Shown: positions 18,182-27,103 of the stretch, one piece after another
Layout: each line of letters starts with the position of its first letter
Numbering within the stretch: position 1 is the stretch's first letter
DNA from: Clostridia bacterium
GTDB taxonomy: Bacteria > Bacillota > DTU025
Direction: 5' to 3'
DNA: 64,000 nucleotides
Assembly (NCBI GenBank): GCA_034926675.1
Contig: JAYFQW010000016.1
Location: 1-64,000 of the forward strand
Position numbers and translations under genes: made by a program
The notes under the pieces: model-generated
The model's database searches: none
What the model was told of the DNA's origin: nothing
Seen by the model: only the letters and a program-made list of their open reading frames with translations

Positions 18182-18890
18182 TCAACATGTGTGGCAGAAT
18201 TCCTTCCGCAATTCGTGGCCCGCGGAATAATCTCTTATTGGATTCTGTGACGGAGTCGATCGGGATGCCTTCCAAACAGGAAAGCTGTCAGGAAAGCGCA
18301 GACCACATTGCCCCTGCGCCAGCCCAGAAAGGCGAGGCGTAGTCACCCTGGCCAGGAACGCACCGCCGAGCGACGCGGCGATGGAGTTCCCAATCACCTG
18401 TGATACATGCAGCACCGCCGCTGTTGAAGCCCTTGCCTCCGGCGTGGGAGTTCTCATGGCATGCGCGAATGATAGCGATGACTCGGCTGCAAACACCGCC
18501 CTAACCAGCCAATCTGACATACCGGCCACAAGCGCGTTGCCGGTCACGGCCATTACGATGCTGGGAAACGCGATGCCAACTCTCAGCGCAGTAATGGTTT
18601 CCACCCCTAGATTGCTCTGAAGCCGGTCGCATGAGCCAGATGGGCAGGGCGGCGGCAATCGACATGAACGCAGCGGCGAAAAGAGTGTACCTGTATTAGA
18701 GATAACGATCCATCCTTCTCAGCGGCTCCATGCCGGGCAGGTGGCCTGCGGCTAGAGTGCCCACTGCGTTGTTTGCCGCGCTAGAAGCGAAGCCGCTCAA
18801 GCTGAACAACCGGGCCCTGTTCTCCTAAGCGCTCTGCTCGGCCAGAAAAGGTAGCCGCAGCAGGAAGTCGCCAGTCCCCTCAATCCATCT
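18182..18890 (-). pseudogene. Decayed major-facilitator transporter
   Basis: Two stretches of MFS sequence lie on the minus strand. Around 18720-18870 one frame reads LLRLPFLAEQSA, an in-frame TAG, then ENRARLFSLSGFASSA and NNAVGTLAAGHLPG, which matches the end of helix 3 to helix 5 of MFS exporters. A second segment at 18300-18600 reads VLHVSQVIGNSIAASLGGAFL, matching a late transmembrane helix. In between the frame is disrupted. No intact transporter can be assembled, so this is a pseudogene carrying at least one nonsense codon and an internal loss. Confidence 0.7.
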
Positions 18891-19680
18891 ACGACGAGAA
18901 CCAGTCAAATGGACTGATATCTGCAAGATCCTCAACGCTTCCCACAACCCGTGTAGGGCGGATGCAGGACGACTCAAGGCCCTGCCTATCGGTGGCGCCC
19001 GACATCACAAGAACCGATCTCAATCCATTCCTGACCGCCAATTCTATGTCGGTATTCAGGCTATCGCCGATCATGACAAGCTCATCATGGTGCAGGCCAA
19101 GGATTCCGGTTGCACACTCTAGTATCTCAGGATGCGGCTTGCCGAGGAAACGTGCAGATCTGCCAGTGGAACACTCAAGCACACGAGTCATAGCTCCGCA
19201 CCCGAGTATGAAACCATGCTCACACGGGATAATCAGATCCGGATTAGTGGCCACGAATCTAGCCCCCTCGCTCACATGCCTGGCAGCAACGCACAATAGG
19301 TCATATGATAGGCTCCGCATCTCAGCCATGAGCACGCAATCGGGGCGTTCATCAGTGACGAGCTGGAAACCGGCGTTCAACAGACCCTGTTCCATCGAAG
19401 GTTCTCCAATACACAGAATCCTGCCGCCGTCATAATGCTTGGTGAGGAAATCCACAGCCACCTGACCGGCGGTGAGTATCGATGCCGGCGGCGCCTTTAT
19501 CTCCATGTCATGCAGCTTGTGACTGTATTCATGGGCGGACCTGGCGGAATTATTCGTCACAAAAAGGAAGGGCACACACTGCTGCTCGAGGAAGTTGATG
19601 AAGCGCACAGCTCCTGGTATGGGTTCAGAGGCCCGGTAGATGACTCCATCCATATCGATTAGCACGCCGATCTGGTTCAA
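18889..19680 (-). CDS. HAD-IIA family sugar-phosphate phosphatase (NagD/AraL-like)
   Basis: 263 residues. Motif I DMDGVIYRASEPIPGA near residue 9, motif II VTNNSARS near residue 40, the type-IIA cap between motifs II and III, and motif III/IV GKPHPEILECA with MIGDSLNTDIELAVRNG near residue 205 are all present. TTG start behind AAGGAGCGTGCAAG. These enzymes dephosphorylate small sugar or nucleotide phosphates; NagD is encoded beside GlcNAc genes in enterobacteria. The nearby MurNAc locus makes an amino-sugar or glycolytic phosphate substrate plausible, though the two are separated by a pseudogene. Confidence 0.88.
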   Translation of the reverse strand: MNQIGVLIDMDGVIYRASEPIPGAVRFINFLEQQCVPFLFVTNNSARSAHEYSHKLHDMEIKAPPASILTAGQVAVDFLTKHYDGGRILCIGEPSMEQGLLNAGFQLVTDERPDCVLMAEMRSLSYDLLCVAARHVSEGARFVATNPDLIIPCEHGFILGCGAMTRVLECSTGRSARFLGKPHPEILECATGILGLHHDELVMIGDSLNTDIELAVRNGLRSVLVMSGATDRQGLESSCIRPTRVVGSVEDLADISPFDWFSS

Positions 19681-19696
19681 CTTGCACGCTCCTTAG

Positions 19697-19894
19697 CTAT
19701 CCTATCTGAGTGCCATCGGCTACAGGTTCATCGACGGACAGTAGCACCACATCGCCCTGCCCGAGTAGTCCGCCCATTACCAGCACCTCTGATGCGAACC
19801 CCGCGATCCGACGAGGCGGCATGTTCACAACTGCAATTACCTGCCTGCCTACGAGGGTATCCGGAGCATAACGCCGCGTAATCTGGCGCTTTCC
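19697..19894 (-). pseudogene. C-terminal fragment of a CsaA/EMAP-type tRNA-binding protein
   Basis: A frame ending in TAG at 19697 reads QITRRYAPDTLVGRQVIAVV followed by NMPPRRIAGFASEVLVMG and ends EPVADGTQIG. This is the second half of the roughly 110-residue CsaA/MetG C-terminal oligonucleotide-binding domain (usual text GRQVIAVVNFPPRQI, SEVLVLG, VPNGSRIG). A TGA lies just upstream of the match and the first half is missing, so it is a 5'-truncated remnant. CsaA is a chaperone-like tRNA-binding protein of Bacillota. It lies directly upstream of the HAD gene on the same strand. Confidence 0.7.
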
Positions 19895-20093
19895 TTCTCA
19901 GGGCCAACCGTTTGAGCACATGATACCACAGATCAACCCATGAGCCGTCGTTCTACCTCTCGCCATGAGTAGTGACACACCATCACGCACACGTGCAGGG
20001 CAAGTCGCGTTGCAGCCGGACTCCTTGCCAACGCCCCAAACGTATTGGAAGTTGCCCAGCATGAGCATGCAATTGATACCTTCATACAGCAAA

Positions 20094-20117
20094 GCCCCCT
20101 GCACTTATGCAGGGGGC
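20094..20117 (-). terminator. Perfect 10-bp hairpin
   Basis: GCCCCCTGCA, loop CTTA, TGCAGGGGGC. Read leftwards it is followed by TTTGCTG, a weak U-run, so it could act as an intrinsic terminator for minus-strand transcription arriving from the right. It lies between the plus-strand ABC-2 fragment and the csaA remnant. Confidence 0.5.
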
Positions 20118-20127
20118 CACGAGGGGC

Positions 20128-20674
20128 AAACGCGGGCCTAGCGGGTGTAGTGGCGGCGAAGCTTGCGCACTACATAGCGACGGTGTCGGGAATCGTCTTC
20201 GTTATCACAATGCTGAACTACTACTACTCAGTCGTGCTTTTCCCGGAAGGCAATCCCAGCATCGCCTCAGCCGCAAGGTGTGCGAGTCTGCTCGCCGCCT
20301 ATTTCGCGACCAGAGTTGTACTTGTCACTTTTGCAGGCGCTGTGTTCACAAAGCCGCTCGCGGTCGGGTTAACCACCCTTGTCGTAAGCTATCTCGAGCC
20401 CATCGCAGCATCGTTTCAGCGCAGCAAGTCGCTCGTGGCATATAGCCTGATCAATGTGGCGAGCCAAGCACTGGGGACCGGGACTTCGGCTAAAATGACG
20501 CCTGGGGCAGGCACTGTGCCAAGTTCTGGGGCAACAGCGATCGTTGGAGAAGGAACTGAGGTCAACGGATGGGTTCTTCCTGCAGCACTGGTGATCGAGG
20601 TTGCGGCAATGGTGTTGCTTACCATCTGGCGCATGAAGCGCCTTGAGATCGCACCGGGCACGGAGCGAGGCTGA
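20128..20674 (+). pseudogene. Probable C-terminal fragment of an ABC-2-type membrane permease
   Basis: The plus-strand frame ending at 20674 (up to 209 codons) has four to five hydrophobic helices: ATVSGIVFVITMLNYYYSVV, SLLAAYFATRVVLVTFAGAVF, AVGLTTLVVSYLEPIAASF and VLPAALVIEVAAMVLLTIW, ending with the positive tail RMKRLEIAPG typical of ABC-2 permease C-termini. No good start or ATPase partner is on this strand, and the upstream 80 codons look non-coding. I read it as a truncated gene; a small intact membrane protein is the alternative. Confidence 0.45.
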
Positions 20675-20719
20675 GGCCCAACCTCATTGCCGCACCTGGC
20701 GGAGGCGTGCTGAGAACAC

Positions 20720-20898
20720 ACGACACTGAGCGCGCACGGCGCTGCTATATCATCCGCCCTGATATACATGTCCCAGTATGGCCCCTGGAATCCCTCTACT
20801 AGAATGTCGATATCCGATCTATCATGAAAACAACCTTCCGCAAGAGAACCATACACGATAACCGCCGACGCTCCATTCCGTCGTCGGTCACCACCCAT
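20720..20898 (-). pseudogene. Remnant of a MNT-type minimal nucleotidyltransferase
   Basis: AVIVYGSLAEGCFHDRSDID is the active-site signature GS-x9-SDxD of minimal nucleotidyltransferases, the antitoxin half of HEPN/MNT pairs, followed by ILVEG. About 40 codons match. No in-frame N-terminal helix precedes it, because the frame upstream is the tail of the neighbouring permease gene, and the C-terminal part degenerates. There is no HEPN partner beside it. An intact relative is at 34268-34573. Confidence 0.6.
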
Positions 20899-21607
20899 TT
20901 CTGCCCTGCCATGCTCCTGGCCTCCCTGCTGCTATCCAGGCGAGCCAGAGCATGAGGCTGCCAACCACGAACAGGAACAGCTTCTGCACGCCGGGAGTGA
21001 GCCACACGGGCCCTGTTGGCAGCCTTCAGCACCACGTGGCGCCGAAGAGATAGAGTTGTCGGGTTACCGTCCCTCCTGTCAGTCGATCAAGCGCCCACCA
21101 GCCGAACCCCGCGCCGAATCCCGCTGCCACACCGCCAATCACGGCTCCCAGGACCGTAGCGCCAATCAACGCCCACATGGTGGGCGCTACGGCCTTGACC
21201 AACTCCCATGCAGTCAGCTCGCCGCCTGTCGTCCTGACCGCCCAGGCAATCGTGGCGGCAGTCGGCACTGCCAGTGCCACAATAATGGCGACAAGCCTGC
21301 CCGCCACAGTGCGTCGCAGCGACCCGGGCCAGGTCGCCGCCAATTCGCCCCACCCATGCAACTGCTCCGGAGCCAACACCGAGGCCGCAAACACAGGCGC
21401 CAGCACGGGCAAGTATACCTCCGCCATTCTCATGCACAGCAGCACCCACCTGCCCGCATCAGCGCCCATGTCCATGCTCGCGTCGGTCGGGCCGCCGCCT
21501 GGAACCGCCTCTGCCAGGGCAAGCGCCAGCACAATTGGCGCCAGCAGATGCACCCACGAGGCCATGAGCTTGCCACCGTATTTGAGCTCCACCATCACCC
21601 TGATCAC
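20888..21607 (-). pseudogene. ABC-2-type membrane protein interrupted by one in-frame TGA
   Basis: The frame from 21607 encodes hydrophobic helices (LLAPIVLALALAEAVPGGG; LVAIIVALAVPTAATIAWAV; AVIGGVAAGFGAGFGWWAL). It hits TGA at 21026-21028 after LYLFGATWC. The same frame then continues for 45 codons (RLPTGPVWLTPGVQKLFLFV, then a further hydrophobic run SLMLWLAWIAAG) to a TGA at 20888. The extension is clearly membrane-protein-like, so the full gene is about 239 codons with a single nonsense codon. It overlaps the preceding 739-residue gene by 4 bp and is the last gene of the ECF/ABC locus. Loss of function, sequencing error or recoding cannot be separated here. Confidence 0.7.
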
Positions 21608-23823
21608 TTCGCTGCTGCCTCCTGTGCCGCCCTGGCAATGGTCGCCTCAAGATCAGCCACAGTCACAATGCCGTCGCGACCAGCTTGCCCCGCCCTGAGC
21701 AATGAGTACACCCGTCTCACGGTTTCCAGCCCGTAATCCTTCCTCGCCTGTTCCAGCATCAACTCTGCGTGAGCCCACAAGGAGCCACTATGCATAACGC
21801 CGGGCCAGTATTCCTGCTCCGCTTTCTCCAACATGCGCTGAGCAGCATCGTGCTCCCCATTGTGCTCCATGAAGAGCACCAGAGCATAGCGAAGCACCCC
21901 GTTGATAACGTTCATCTCACCTTCCGACGCAGGGTGCACGATGGTGTCCCACCGTGTTCCGCCTTCTGGCCACCACGCGCCCAACACAGCGTTTTCCACC
22001 ACATTCCTATCGTAGGGCAGCATTTCATTCGCGCCTTGATGTCCTGAATCGCCTCGCGCCAGGCGCTGCACCACCCTGGCATTCACTACCATTGCCCCGG
22101 AAGGGGCCAAGAGTGGGCTCGAGGGGAGACTTCCCAGCCTGGGCGTGGGTGGATTGGCCGGAACTATCTCACTGCCTGATTGCGCCAATGCCTCGTAGAA
22201 ATCCCACCTACGATCTAGATACGTGCGGGCAATGTCGGGGAGCTCAACCCCGCCCTGGCGTGCGGCGCCAACAGTCAGGTAAAGATCCCTAGCCCAGTCC
22301 GATCTGAACTCGTACACAGGGTTCTCACCCTCGCCTGATATCAACGTGCCTGGTATGCCCATGTCCACCCGGGTTCCAGGGGGCATGCCTGTATGCACCC
22401 TCACATGCATGCAGGCCGAGGGATGAGAGTTCTCAACCCATGCCGCCTTGAGGGCAGCGCCCTCGGTTCGCAGGTCAGTCACCCCCATCTCTCCGTTGGC
22501 TACGGCGACGTATCGTGTATGTCGGGCTCCAGCAACGGGGTACCAGGCCAGTCCTGCAGGGAGCCATGCCCTATCCGGCCTGACGATGCCGTTGAGTTCA
22601 GTGTTGAGCCACAGGAACTTGCCAAGAGTCCAGTCCTGCACAGGACCGCGGTAGGATATGCGAACAGCGCAGCTCTGTCCGGGCGCAAGCGGAGTGTCCA
22701 ACTGCACACTCAGCAGGCTGGCGCGTCGGTCGCAGCGAGCGGCGTTCCAACTCCCCTGCCTGACCTGGCAGCCTTCAACTGCGAATTCGCCCCTCAATGT
22801 GAACGAAAGCGTACTCAACGGCGCAACACCCGAGTTGATCACGTCCATGACCACGGTATTCTGAAACACACCCTGAGACGGGTGCAGGCGCACCTCCATG
22901 TCGTAGGAGCGCACATCTGTCGCCGGGCGAAGTCCCAGCTCAAGCGCTGAAAGCCCTGCCAGTGCCCTGGTTTCCTCTGGCGCCATGCTCACGGAATTGC
23001 GCGACGCTTCGAGGCGCGGTGACCAGCGAACCCAGCTAGCCCCCAGAGCTAGCCCGAAGGCAGCCACCGTCACTGCCACTGCCGCCGCCGACATCAGGCG
23101 ACGCCCCGCCGCCGCCTCGCGGCCCCTCTTGACCAAGCCCGCCGCGGCGCCCGCCCCGAGCAGGCCCAATGCCACCATGGCCACGGCTGTCAGTCCACGG
23201 TCAAAGTCGTGCGCAGACCCCATGTCGAGCACCGCAAGCCACCTGGTTGTCGGCCTCCAGGAAGCCTGCCTGCTGCCCATGACCACGGCAAACCACAACC
23301 CTGCAGCCACTGGGTAAGCCACCACTGGCGAACCTATTAAGTACCCCACCGCGTAGCCCAACCCTGCAGTCATGACCGCACCAGGCAGCAACTGAACAAA
23401 CCAGAAACTTACAGCCGCCGCAATGTTCACCGGCATTCTGCCGTAAGCAGCCCAAACCAGCCCCGTTCCCCACACTACTGACACAGCCTGAACTGCAGCG
23501 AAGGCCAGGAAAAGCCCAAGTGCTTGGCCTATTGCGATCTCAGTGTTGGTGTGCCAGTAGGTGTCGGTCATCTCAGACGCACGCCCCGACCTGGCCATCG
23601 TACCAGCCCACGCTGCCAGCAAAGTGAACACGAGCAGAGCCATCTCATTCATTGAGGCCGCCGATGCCACCGTGGTTTCCACCGGCGCAGCCGGAAATCC
23701 ATCGGCGCGGTTTACTGCGCCAACGGTCAGGATCACCAGTAGCGCCAGCACTGCAACAACGAACAGCGGAGAACGAGCGATCAGAACCAGCTGATACCGG
23801 GCGATGCTCCTGATGCTCCTCAC
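21604..23823 (-). CDS. ABC-2 membrane protein fused to an inactive M1-aminopeptidase-like domain
   Basis: 739 residues, GTG start. Residues 1-260 hold about six to seven transmembrane helices (LFVVAVLALLVILTVGAV; AVQAVSVVWGTGLVWAAYG; MVALGLLGAGAAAGL). Helix SAAAVAVTVAAFGLALGA precedes a long exported region. It resembles the M1 aminopeptidase N-terminal beta domain (YDMEVRLHPSQGVFQNTVVM; LSFTLRGEFAVEGCQV; GPVQDWTLGKFLWLN; AWYPVAGA) and then the catalytic domain. The zinc motif HExxH is absent: the aligned segment reads VVENAVLGAWWPEGG where HELAHQWWG is expected. I infer a sensor or binding role rather than proteolysis. It is encoded with two ATPases and an ECF sigma factor. Confidence 0.75.
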   Translation of the reverse strand: MRSIRSIARYQLVLIARSPLFVVAVLALLVILTVGAVNRADGFPAAPVETTVASAASMNEMALLVFTLLAAWAGTMARSGRASEMTDTYWHTNTEIAIGQALGLFLAFAAVQAVSVVWGTGLVWAAYGRMPVNIAAAVSFWFVQLLPGAVMTAGLGYAVGYLIGSPVVAYPVAAGLWFAVVMGSRQASWRPTTRWLAVLDMGSAHDFDRGLTAVAMVALGLLGAGAAAGLVKRGREAAAGRRLMSAAAVAVTVAAFGLALGASWVRWSPRLEASRNSVSMAPEETRALAGLSALELGLRPATDVRSYDMEVRLHPSQGVFQNTVVMDVINSGVAPLSTLSFTLRGEFAVEGCQVRQGSWNAARCDRRASLLSVQLDTPLAPGQSCAVRISYRGPVQDWTLGKFLWLNTELNGIVRPDRAWLPAGLAWYPVAGARHTRYVAVANGEMGVTDLRTEGAALKAAWVENSHPSACMHVRVHTGMPPGTRVDMGIPGTLISGEGENPVYEFRSDWARDLYLTVGAARQGGVELPDIARTYLDRRWDFYEALAQSGSEIVPANPPTPRLGSLPSSPLLAPSGAMVVNARVVQRLARGDSGHQGANEMLPYDRNVVENAVLGAWWPEGGTRWDTIVHPASEGEMNVINGVLRYALVLFMEHNGEHDAAQRMLEKAEQEYWPGVMHSGSLWAHAELMLEQARKDYGLETVRRVYSLLRAGQAGRDGIVTVADLEATIARAAQEAAAK

Positions 23824-23824
23824 A

Positions 23825-24724
23825 TCACATCGCCTCCATCAGCGCAATGTAGGCATCTTCAAGGGTTGGCTCAGCGGCCGGCGAGGTCGACGCCCCATCC
23901 CCGAGGACAGGCGCGGCAGCCGAAACCACCCGCGCTTCCACCATGTCGCCTGAATTCCGCGCGCCCACTACCGTGATATTTGATCCCGCCGACAATCGCT
24001 CGAACGCATCGCGGCGGCACCGCACCTCCCACACCTTTCCCCTTGCTTCCGTGATAAGCTGCGCAGGGGAGCCGCGGAACACTATCCTTCCCTTCCGTAT
24101 CACTGCCATATTGGAGCATGTGGATTCCACGTCGGCGACGATGTGAGTGGATAGTAAGACCACTCTGTCGCCGCTCATCATTGACAACAAGTTGCGGAAC
24201 CTAATCCGTTCCTCAGGGTCTAGCCCTGCTGTAGGTTCATCAACAATCAGCAGGCTGGGATCCCCCAGCAGGGCCTGGGCTATTCCGAGCCTCTGCAGCA
24301 TTCCACCAGAGAACTCCCGCACACGCCGCCTGCGGTCCCCCCACAAATTCACTATCTCCAACACCTGCTGTATGCGCCTGCGCCGGTCTGCCCCATTGAA
24401 GAGGCCCTTCAAAGAGCCTATGTAGCCGAGAGTCTCCCACGCCGTAAGCCTCGGATACAGCCCGAAGTTCTGTGGCAGGTAACCCAGCTTACGCCTGACC
24501 GCCTCCTTGTTCCGGGCAAGTTGCACGCCATCCACAGTCACCGACCCTGATGTGGGATCATGCAGCGCGGCGAGGATTCTCATCAGAGTGGTCTTGCCGG
24601 CCCCATTAGGACCGAGAAGGCCGAACATGCCAGCGCCGATTGTCAGGTCCACGTCCGACAGCGCCGTCACATTCGGCCTATACACCTTCGTGAGTTTCGA
24701 GACCTCTATGTGCACTGATCGCAC
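23825..24724 (-). CDS. ABC exporter ATPase (canonical)
   Basis: 299 residues. Walker A GPNGAGKTTLMRIL, Q-loop LPQNFGLYPRLTAWE, signature FSGGMLQRLGIAQALL, Walker B LLIVDEPTAGLDPEER and H-loop VVLLSTHIVADVES are all intact. It resembles BcrA/CcmA-type exporter ATPases. It ends 1 bp before the 739-residue membrane gene begins, so the two are coupled. A GTG at 24712, better placed behind TAGGGGGTG, may be the true start. Probably pairs with the degenerate ATPase encoded upstream. Confidence 0.92.
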   Translation of the reverse strand: MRSVHIEVSKLTKVYRPNVTALSDVDLTIGAGMFGLLGPNGAGKTTLMRILAALHDPTSGSVTVDGVQLARNKEAVRRKLGYLPQNFGLYPRLTAWETLGYIGSLKGLFNGADRRRRIQQVLEIVNLWGDRRRRVREFSGGMLQRLGIAQALLGDPSLLIVDEPTAGLDPEERIRFRNLLSMMSGDRVVLLSTHIVADVESTCSNMAVIRKGRIVFRGSPAQLITEARGKVWEVRCRRDAFERLSAGSNITVVGARNSGDMVEARVVSAAAPVLGDGASTSPAAEPTLEDAYIALMEAM

Positions 24725-24754
24725 CCCCTACCGAATCGCTCAACACCTATACGA

Positions 24755-25684
24755 TCATCCGGCATCGAACGTTCGAAGCCAGAGGTACGCTTCCTCAAGG
24801 CTAGGTTCCACACCGCGCCACCCATCACAGCCGCCAGGAAGGTTCTGTGCATCGGCAGCAAGAGCGCGAACGATCGCACCCCCTCCATACTGCCTCGCAG
24901 AGCTAGTCACCACCAGCTCAGCCCGGTTAAGTGCATGCAGGGCGCTGTCACACAACTCTTTTGTGTAAACTGAACCTCGAGCCAGATCCACCAGGTCCTC
25001 AGGGCGTCCGGCGAACGTGACCCTGCCGCTATCCAACACCAGCAGGCTGTCACACAGACTGTCCACATCGGAAATGGCTGACGCTGATATCACGCATGTG
25101 GCATTCAACTGCCTGTTGCGCAGCATGTTCCTGATGCGAGCGCGTTCAACAGGGTCACACGATGTCATGGGCTCGTCCAGCAACAAAACCCGAGGCTTGC
25201 CCAACACAGCCGCCGCAAGCACTGTTCGGCGCCTCTCACCCTCTGATCTGCGCCACAACGGCGCGGTAGTGTCAGGGTCCAGCCCACAGTCGATGAGGGA
25301 GGTCCGGGCAGCCTCGTTGAGTTCGTTCCCCGCCATGCACTTCAGTTCTCCGATGTACTGCACAAACTGCGTCGAACTGAGATTAGGGTACACGCCAAAA
25401 CTCTGAGGCATGTATCCCAGCATCGATCGGTACCATCTGAGATCCACAGGGCTTGCTCCACCTCGATCAACTCGGCGGCCCTCAAATACCACACATCCCC
25501 GGGCTGGCGACTGCGACGTTGCGAGGCGCCTGATGAGGGCGGTTTTTCCCGAGCCATTCGGGCCCACAATTGCTGTTATGCCCCTCGATAACCTGGCATC
25601 CACGTTCTGAAGCACCCAACGACCGCGGCTCGCCCATGCATCTGCCCGCGACCACAGGCCTGAGACCTCAAGAACCTGCTGCAC
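24755..25684 (-). CDS. ABC ATPase with degenerate signature and H-loop
   Basis: 309 residues. Walker A GPNGSGKTALIRRL and Walker B VLLLDEPMTSCDPVER are present, but the signature reads RRSEGERRRTVLAA instead of LSGGQ, the D-loop reads SCDP instead of GLDP, and the switch histidine is replaced (TCVISASAISDVDSL where STH is expected). It therefore likely binds ATP but contributes a weak or non-hydrolysing site, as in heterodimeric exporters; the canonical partner is the next gene. GTG start 25684, overlapping the upstream membrane gene by 17 bp. Confidence 0.85.
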   Translation of the reverse strand: MQQVLEVSGLWSRADAWASRGRWVLQNVDARLSRGITAIVGPNGSGKTALIRRLATSQSPARGCVVFEGRRVDRGGASPVDLRWYRSMLGYMPQSFGVYPNLSSTQFVQYIGELKCMAGNELNEAARTSLIDCGLDPDTTAPLWRRSEGERRRTVLAAAVLGKPRVLLLDEPMTSCDPVERARIRNMLRNRQLNATCVISASAISDVDSLCDSLLVLDSGRVTFAGRPEDLVDLARGSVYTKELCDSALHALNRAELVVTSSARQYGGGAIVRALAADAQNLPGGCDGWRGVEPSLEEAYLWLRTFDAG

Positions 25685-26531
25685 CAGGCCAACCCCCTTC
25701 CTCCAGGCGCTTCAACCGAAGCAGGGTTATCCCTATCAGCACCAATCCGCAGGCTACGTACGTCAGTTTCCACTCAAGCCATTCCTGGGCTCCAACAGGC
25801 GCAAAAGGGCTGACGCCTCCGTGCAGCCCCGTGGGAAGCAGGCCAAGGGCGCCAATGGCCGACATCACTGCCACAGCAGTTGCTGGCCCCCATTCCAGCG
25901 ACGCGTAGAGCGCGACCCCTGTAAGCAGCACTGCCGGACCCAGCCACGACAACAGCACCAACCCGAATGGCTGGCCTCCAATGATCGACACTGCAGCTGC
26001 AGCTACAAGGCCCACACCTGTATCCACCGCACTAGCGATCAGCACCCTCGCAAGAGCCAGCTGAGCAGGCCCCACCGGGCACACACCCTCTATCTCGCTC
26101 ACCCCGTAGTATCCCGCCCTCAGCGCATACACCAGGAAAAGGCCTGCACAAATGGGAACTGCCGCCGAAGCTGCCAGCAGACCTCCACTGGCCACACACG
26201 CAGCTAGGAAAGCCGCCGCAAACAGCGCCACTCCCAACACCAGGCCTCTGGGCCCGATTATGTGCAACTGGCCCATGATGATGCCCATTGACACTCTCCG
26301 CGCCGGCGCGACTGCAACGACCGACTGGGCCGTCTGCGCTGCTGTGGCCGCTCTGGCCTCCTTGGCCCCCCGCGCCGCTTGGGCCAACGCCTTCGACTGC
26401 TCCACAGTGGGCACAGGAGCAGGATACGACGCAATGGCATGCAGAACCGCACGAGCCCCATCATCGTCGCCCAAGTCCAGTTCAGCAAGGATCACATCTA
26501 TCTTCTTGTCGTCAGTGCATCGCCCGCGCAT
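25668..26531 (-). CDS. Six-helix membrane protein, candidate anti-sigma factor
   Basis: 287 residues. Residues 1-95 are soluble, acidic then Ala/Gln-rich (VILAELDLGDDDGARAVL; AQAARGAKEARAATAAQTAQ). The rest has about six transmembrane helices (GLVLGVALFAAAFLAACVA; AVPICAGLFLVYALRAGYYG; LVLLSWLGPAVLLTGVAL; LTYVACGLVLIGITLL). It overlaps the ECF sigma gene by 34 bp and precedes the two ATPases. A cytoplasmic N-terminus on a membrane anchor encoded next to an ECF factor is the usual anti-sigma layout, but no zinc-binding anti-sigma motif is visible, so it could equally be a permease of the exporter. Confidence 0.6.
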   Translation of the reverse strand: MRGRCTDDKKIDVILAELDLGDDDGARAVLHAIASYPAPVPTVEQSKALAQAARGAKEARAATAAQTAQSVVAVAPARRVSMGIIMGQLHIIGPRGLVLGVALFAAAFLAACVASGGLLAASAAVPICAGLFLVYALRAGYYGVSEIEGVCPVGPAQLALARVLIASAVDTGVGLVAAAAVSIIGGQPFGLVLLSWLGPAVLLTGVALYASLEWGPATAVAVMSAIGALGLLPTGLHGGVSPFAPVGAQEWLEWKLTYVACGLVLIGITLLRLKRLEEGGWPGAAGS

Positions 26532-27103
26532 TCTCCAGCCCCCTTGTCCTCCATGATCCGTTTGAGCTTGTTCACCGCACCATGAAGCCGGCTCTTCACT
26601 GTGCCCTCCGGAACACCCAGAGCCTTCGCGACCTCCGGAATCGAAAGGTCCTGATAGAACCTGAGCACCAGTGCCTCACGATAGATGAAAGGCAGTTGAG
26701 CCAGAGCCTCGACAACCTCCCGCCGCTCCAGGCGACTCACGGCTTCATCGTGCGCGTCGTTGTCACTTGGCCCACTCGGCCTCGCCTCCGATTCGCCAAC
26801 ATCGCCATACAACCTGACACGCCGGGCATACGCCGATTTTAGGTAGTCCTTGAGGCAATTGCAGGCTATCGTGAAAAGATACGGCCTCACCGGCCCCGGG
26901 TATCTGTACCTGTCGATTGTCGCGCAGAACCGAGCGAAACACTCCTGAGCAGCCTCTTCAGCCAGATCGACGTCACGGCACATTCTGTACAGGTAACCAA
27001 GCAGCGGGCCGTGGTATCTGTGAACGAGCACCTCGAACGCAGCCTCGTTTCCATGCTGGCACTGCAGCGCCAGCCGCTCATCAGAGAGCGAGACCTCGTT
27101 CAA
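26498..27103 (-). CDS. ECF-type RNA polymerase sigma factor
   Basis: 201 residues. Region 2 reads FEVLVHRYHGPLLGYLYRMC, DLAEEAAQECFARF, YLFTIACNCLKDYLK; region 4 reads LAQLPFIYREALVLRFYQDL, SIPEVAKALGVPEGTVKSRL. The TTG start is preceded by GGGGGAGGTGGGCTC. It heads a leftward operon whose other members encode a membrane protein, two ATPases, an ABC/M1-like fusion and another permease, comparable in design to the SigY-type ECF/ABC loci of bacilli. It probably drives its own operon; no promoter pair was confirmed. Confidence 0.93.
   Translation of the reverse strand: MNEVSLSDERLALQCQHGNEAAFEVLVHRYHGPLLGYLYRMCRDVDLAEEAAQECFARFCATIDRYRYPGPVRPYLFTIACNCLKDYLKSAYARRVRLYGDVGESEARPSGPSDNDAHDEAVSRLERREVVEALAQLPFIYREALVLRFYQDLSIPEVAKALGVPEGTVKSRLHGAVNKLKRIMEDKGAGECAGDALTTRR

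Noticed and set aside
21026-21028. Selenocysteine decoding of the in-frame TGA after the text ATWC
   Set aside because: Resemblance to a thioredoxin-like WCxxC is a coincidence within a membrane protein; no convincing bacterial SECIS-like hairpin directly downstream was recognised and no selA/selB gene is in the window.
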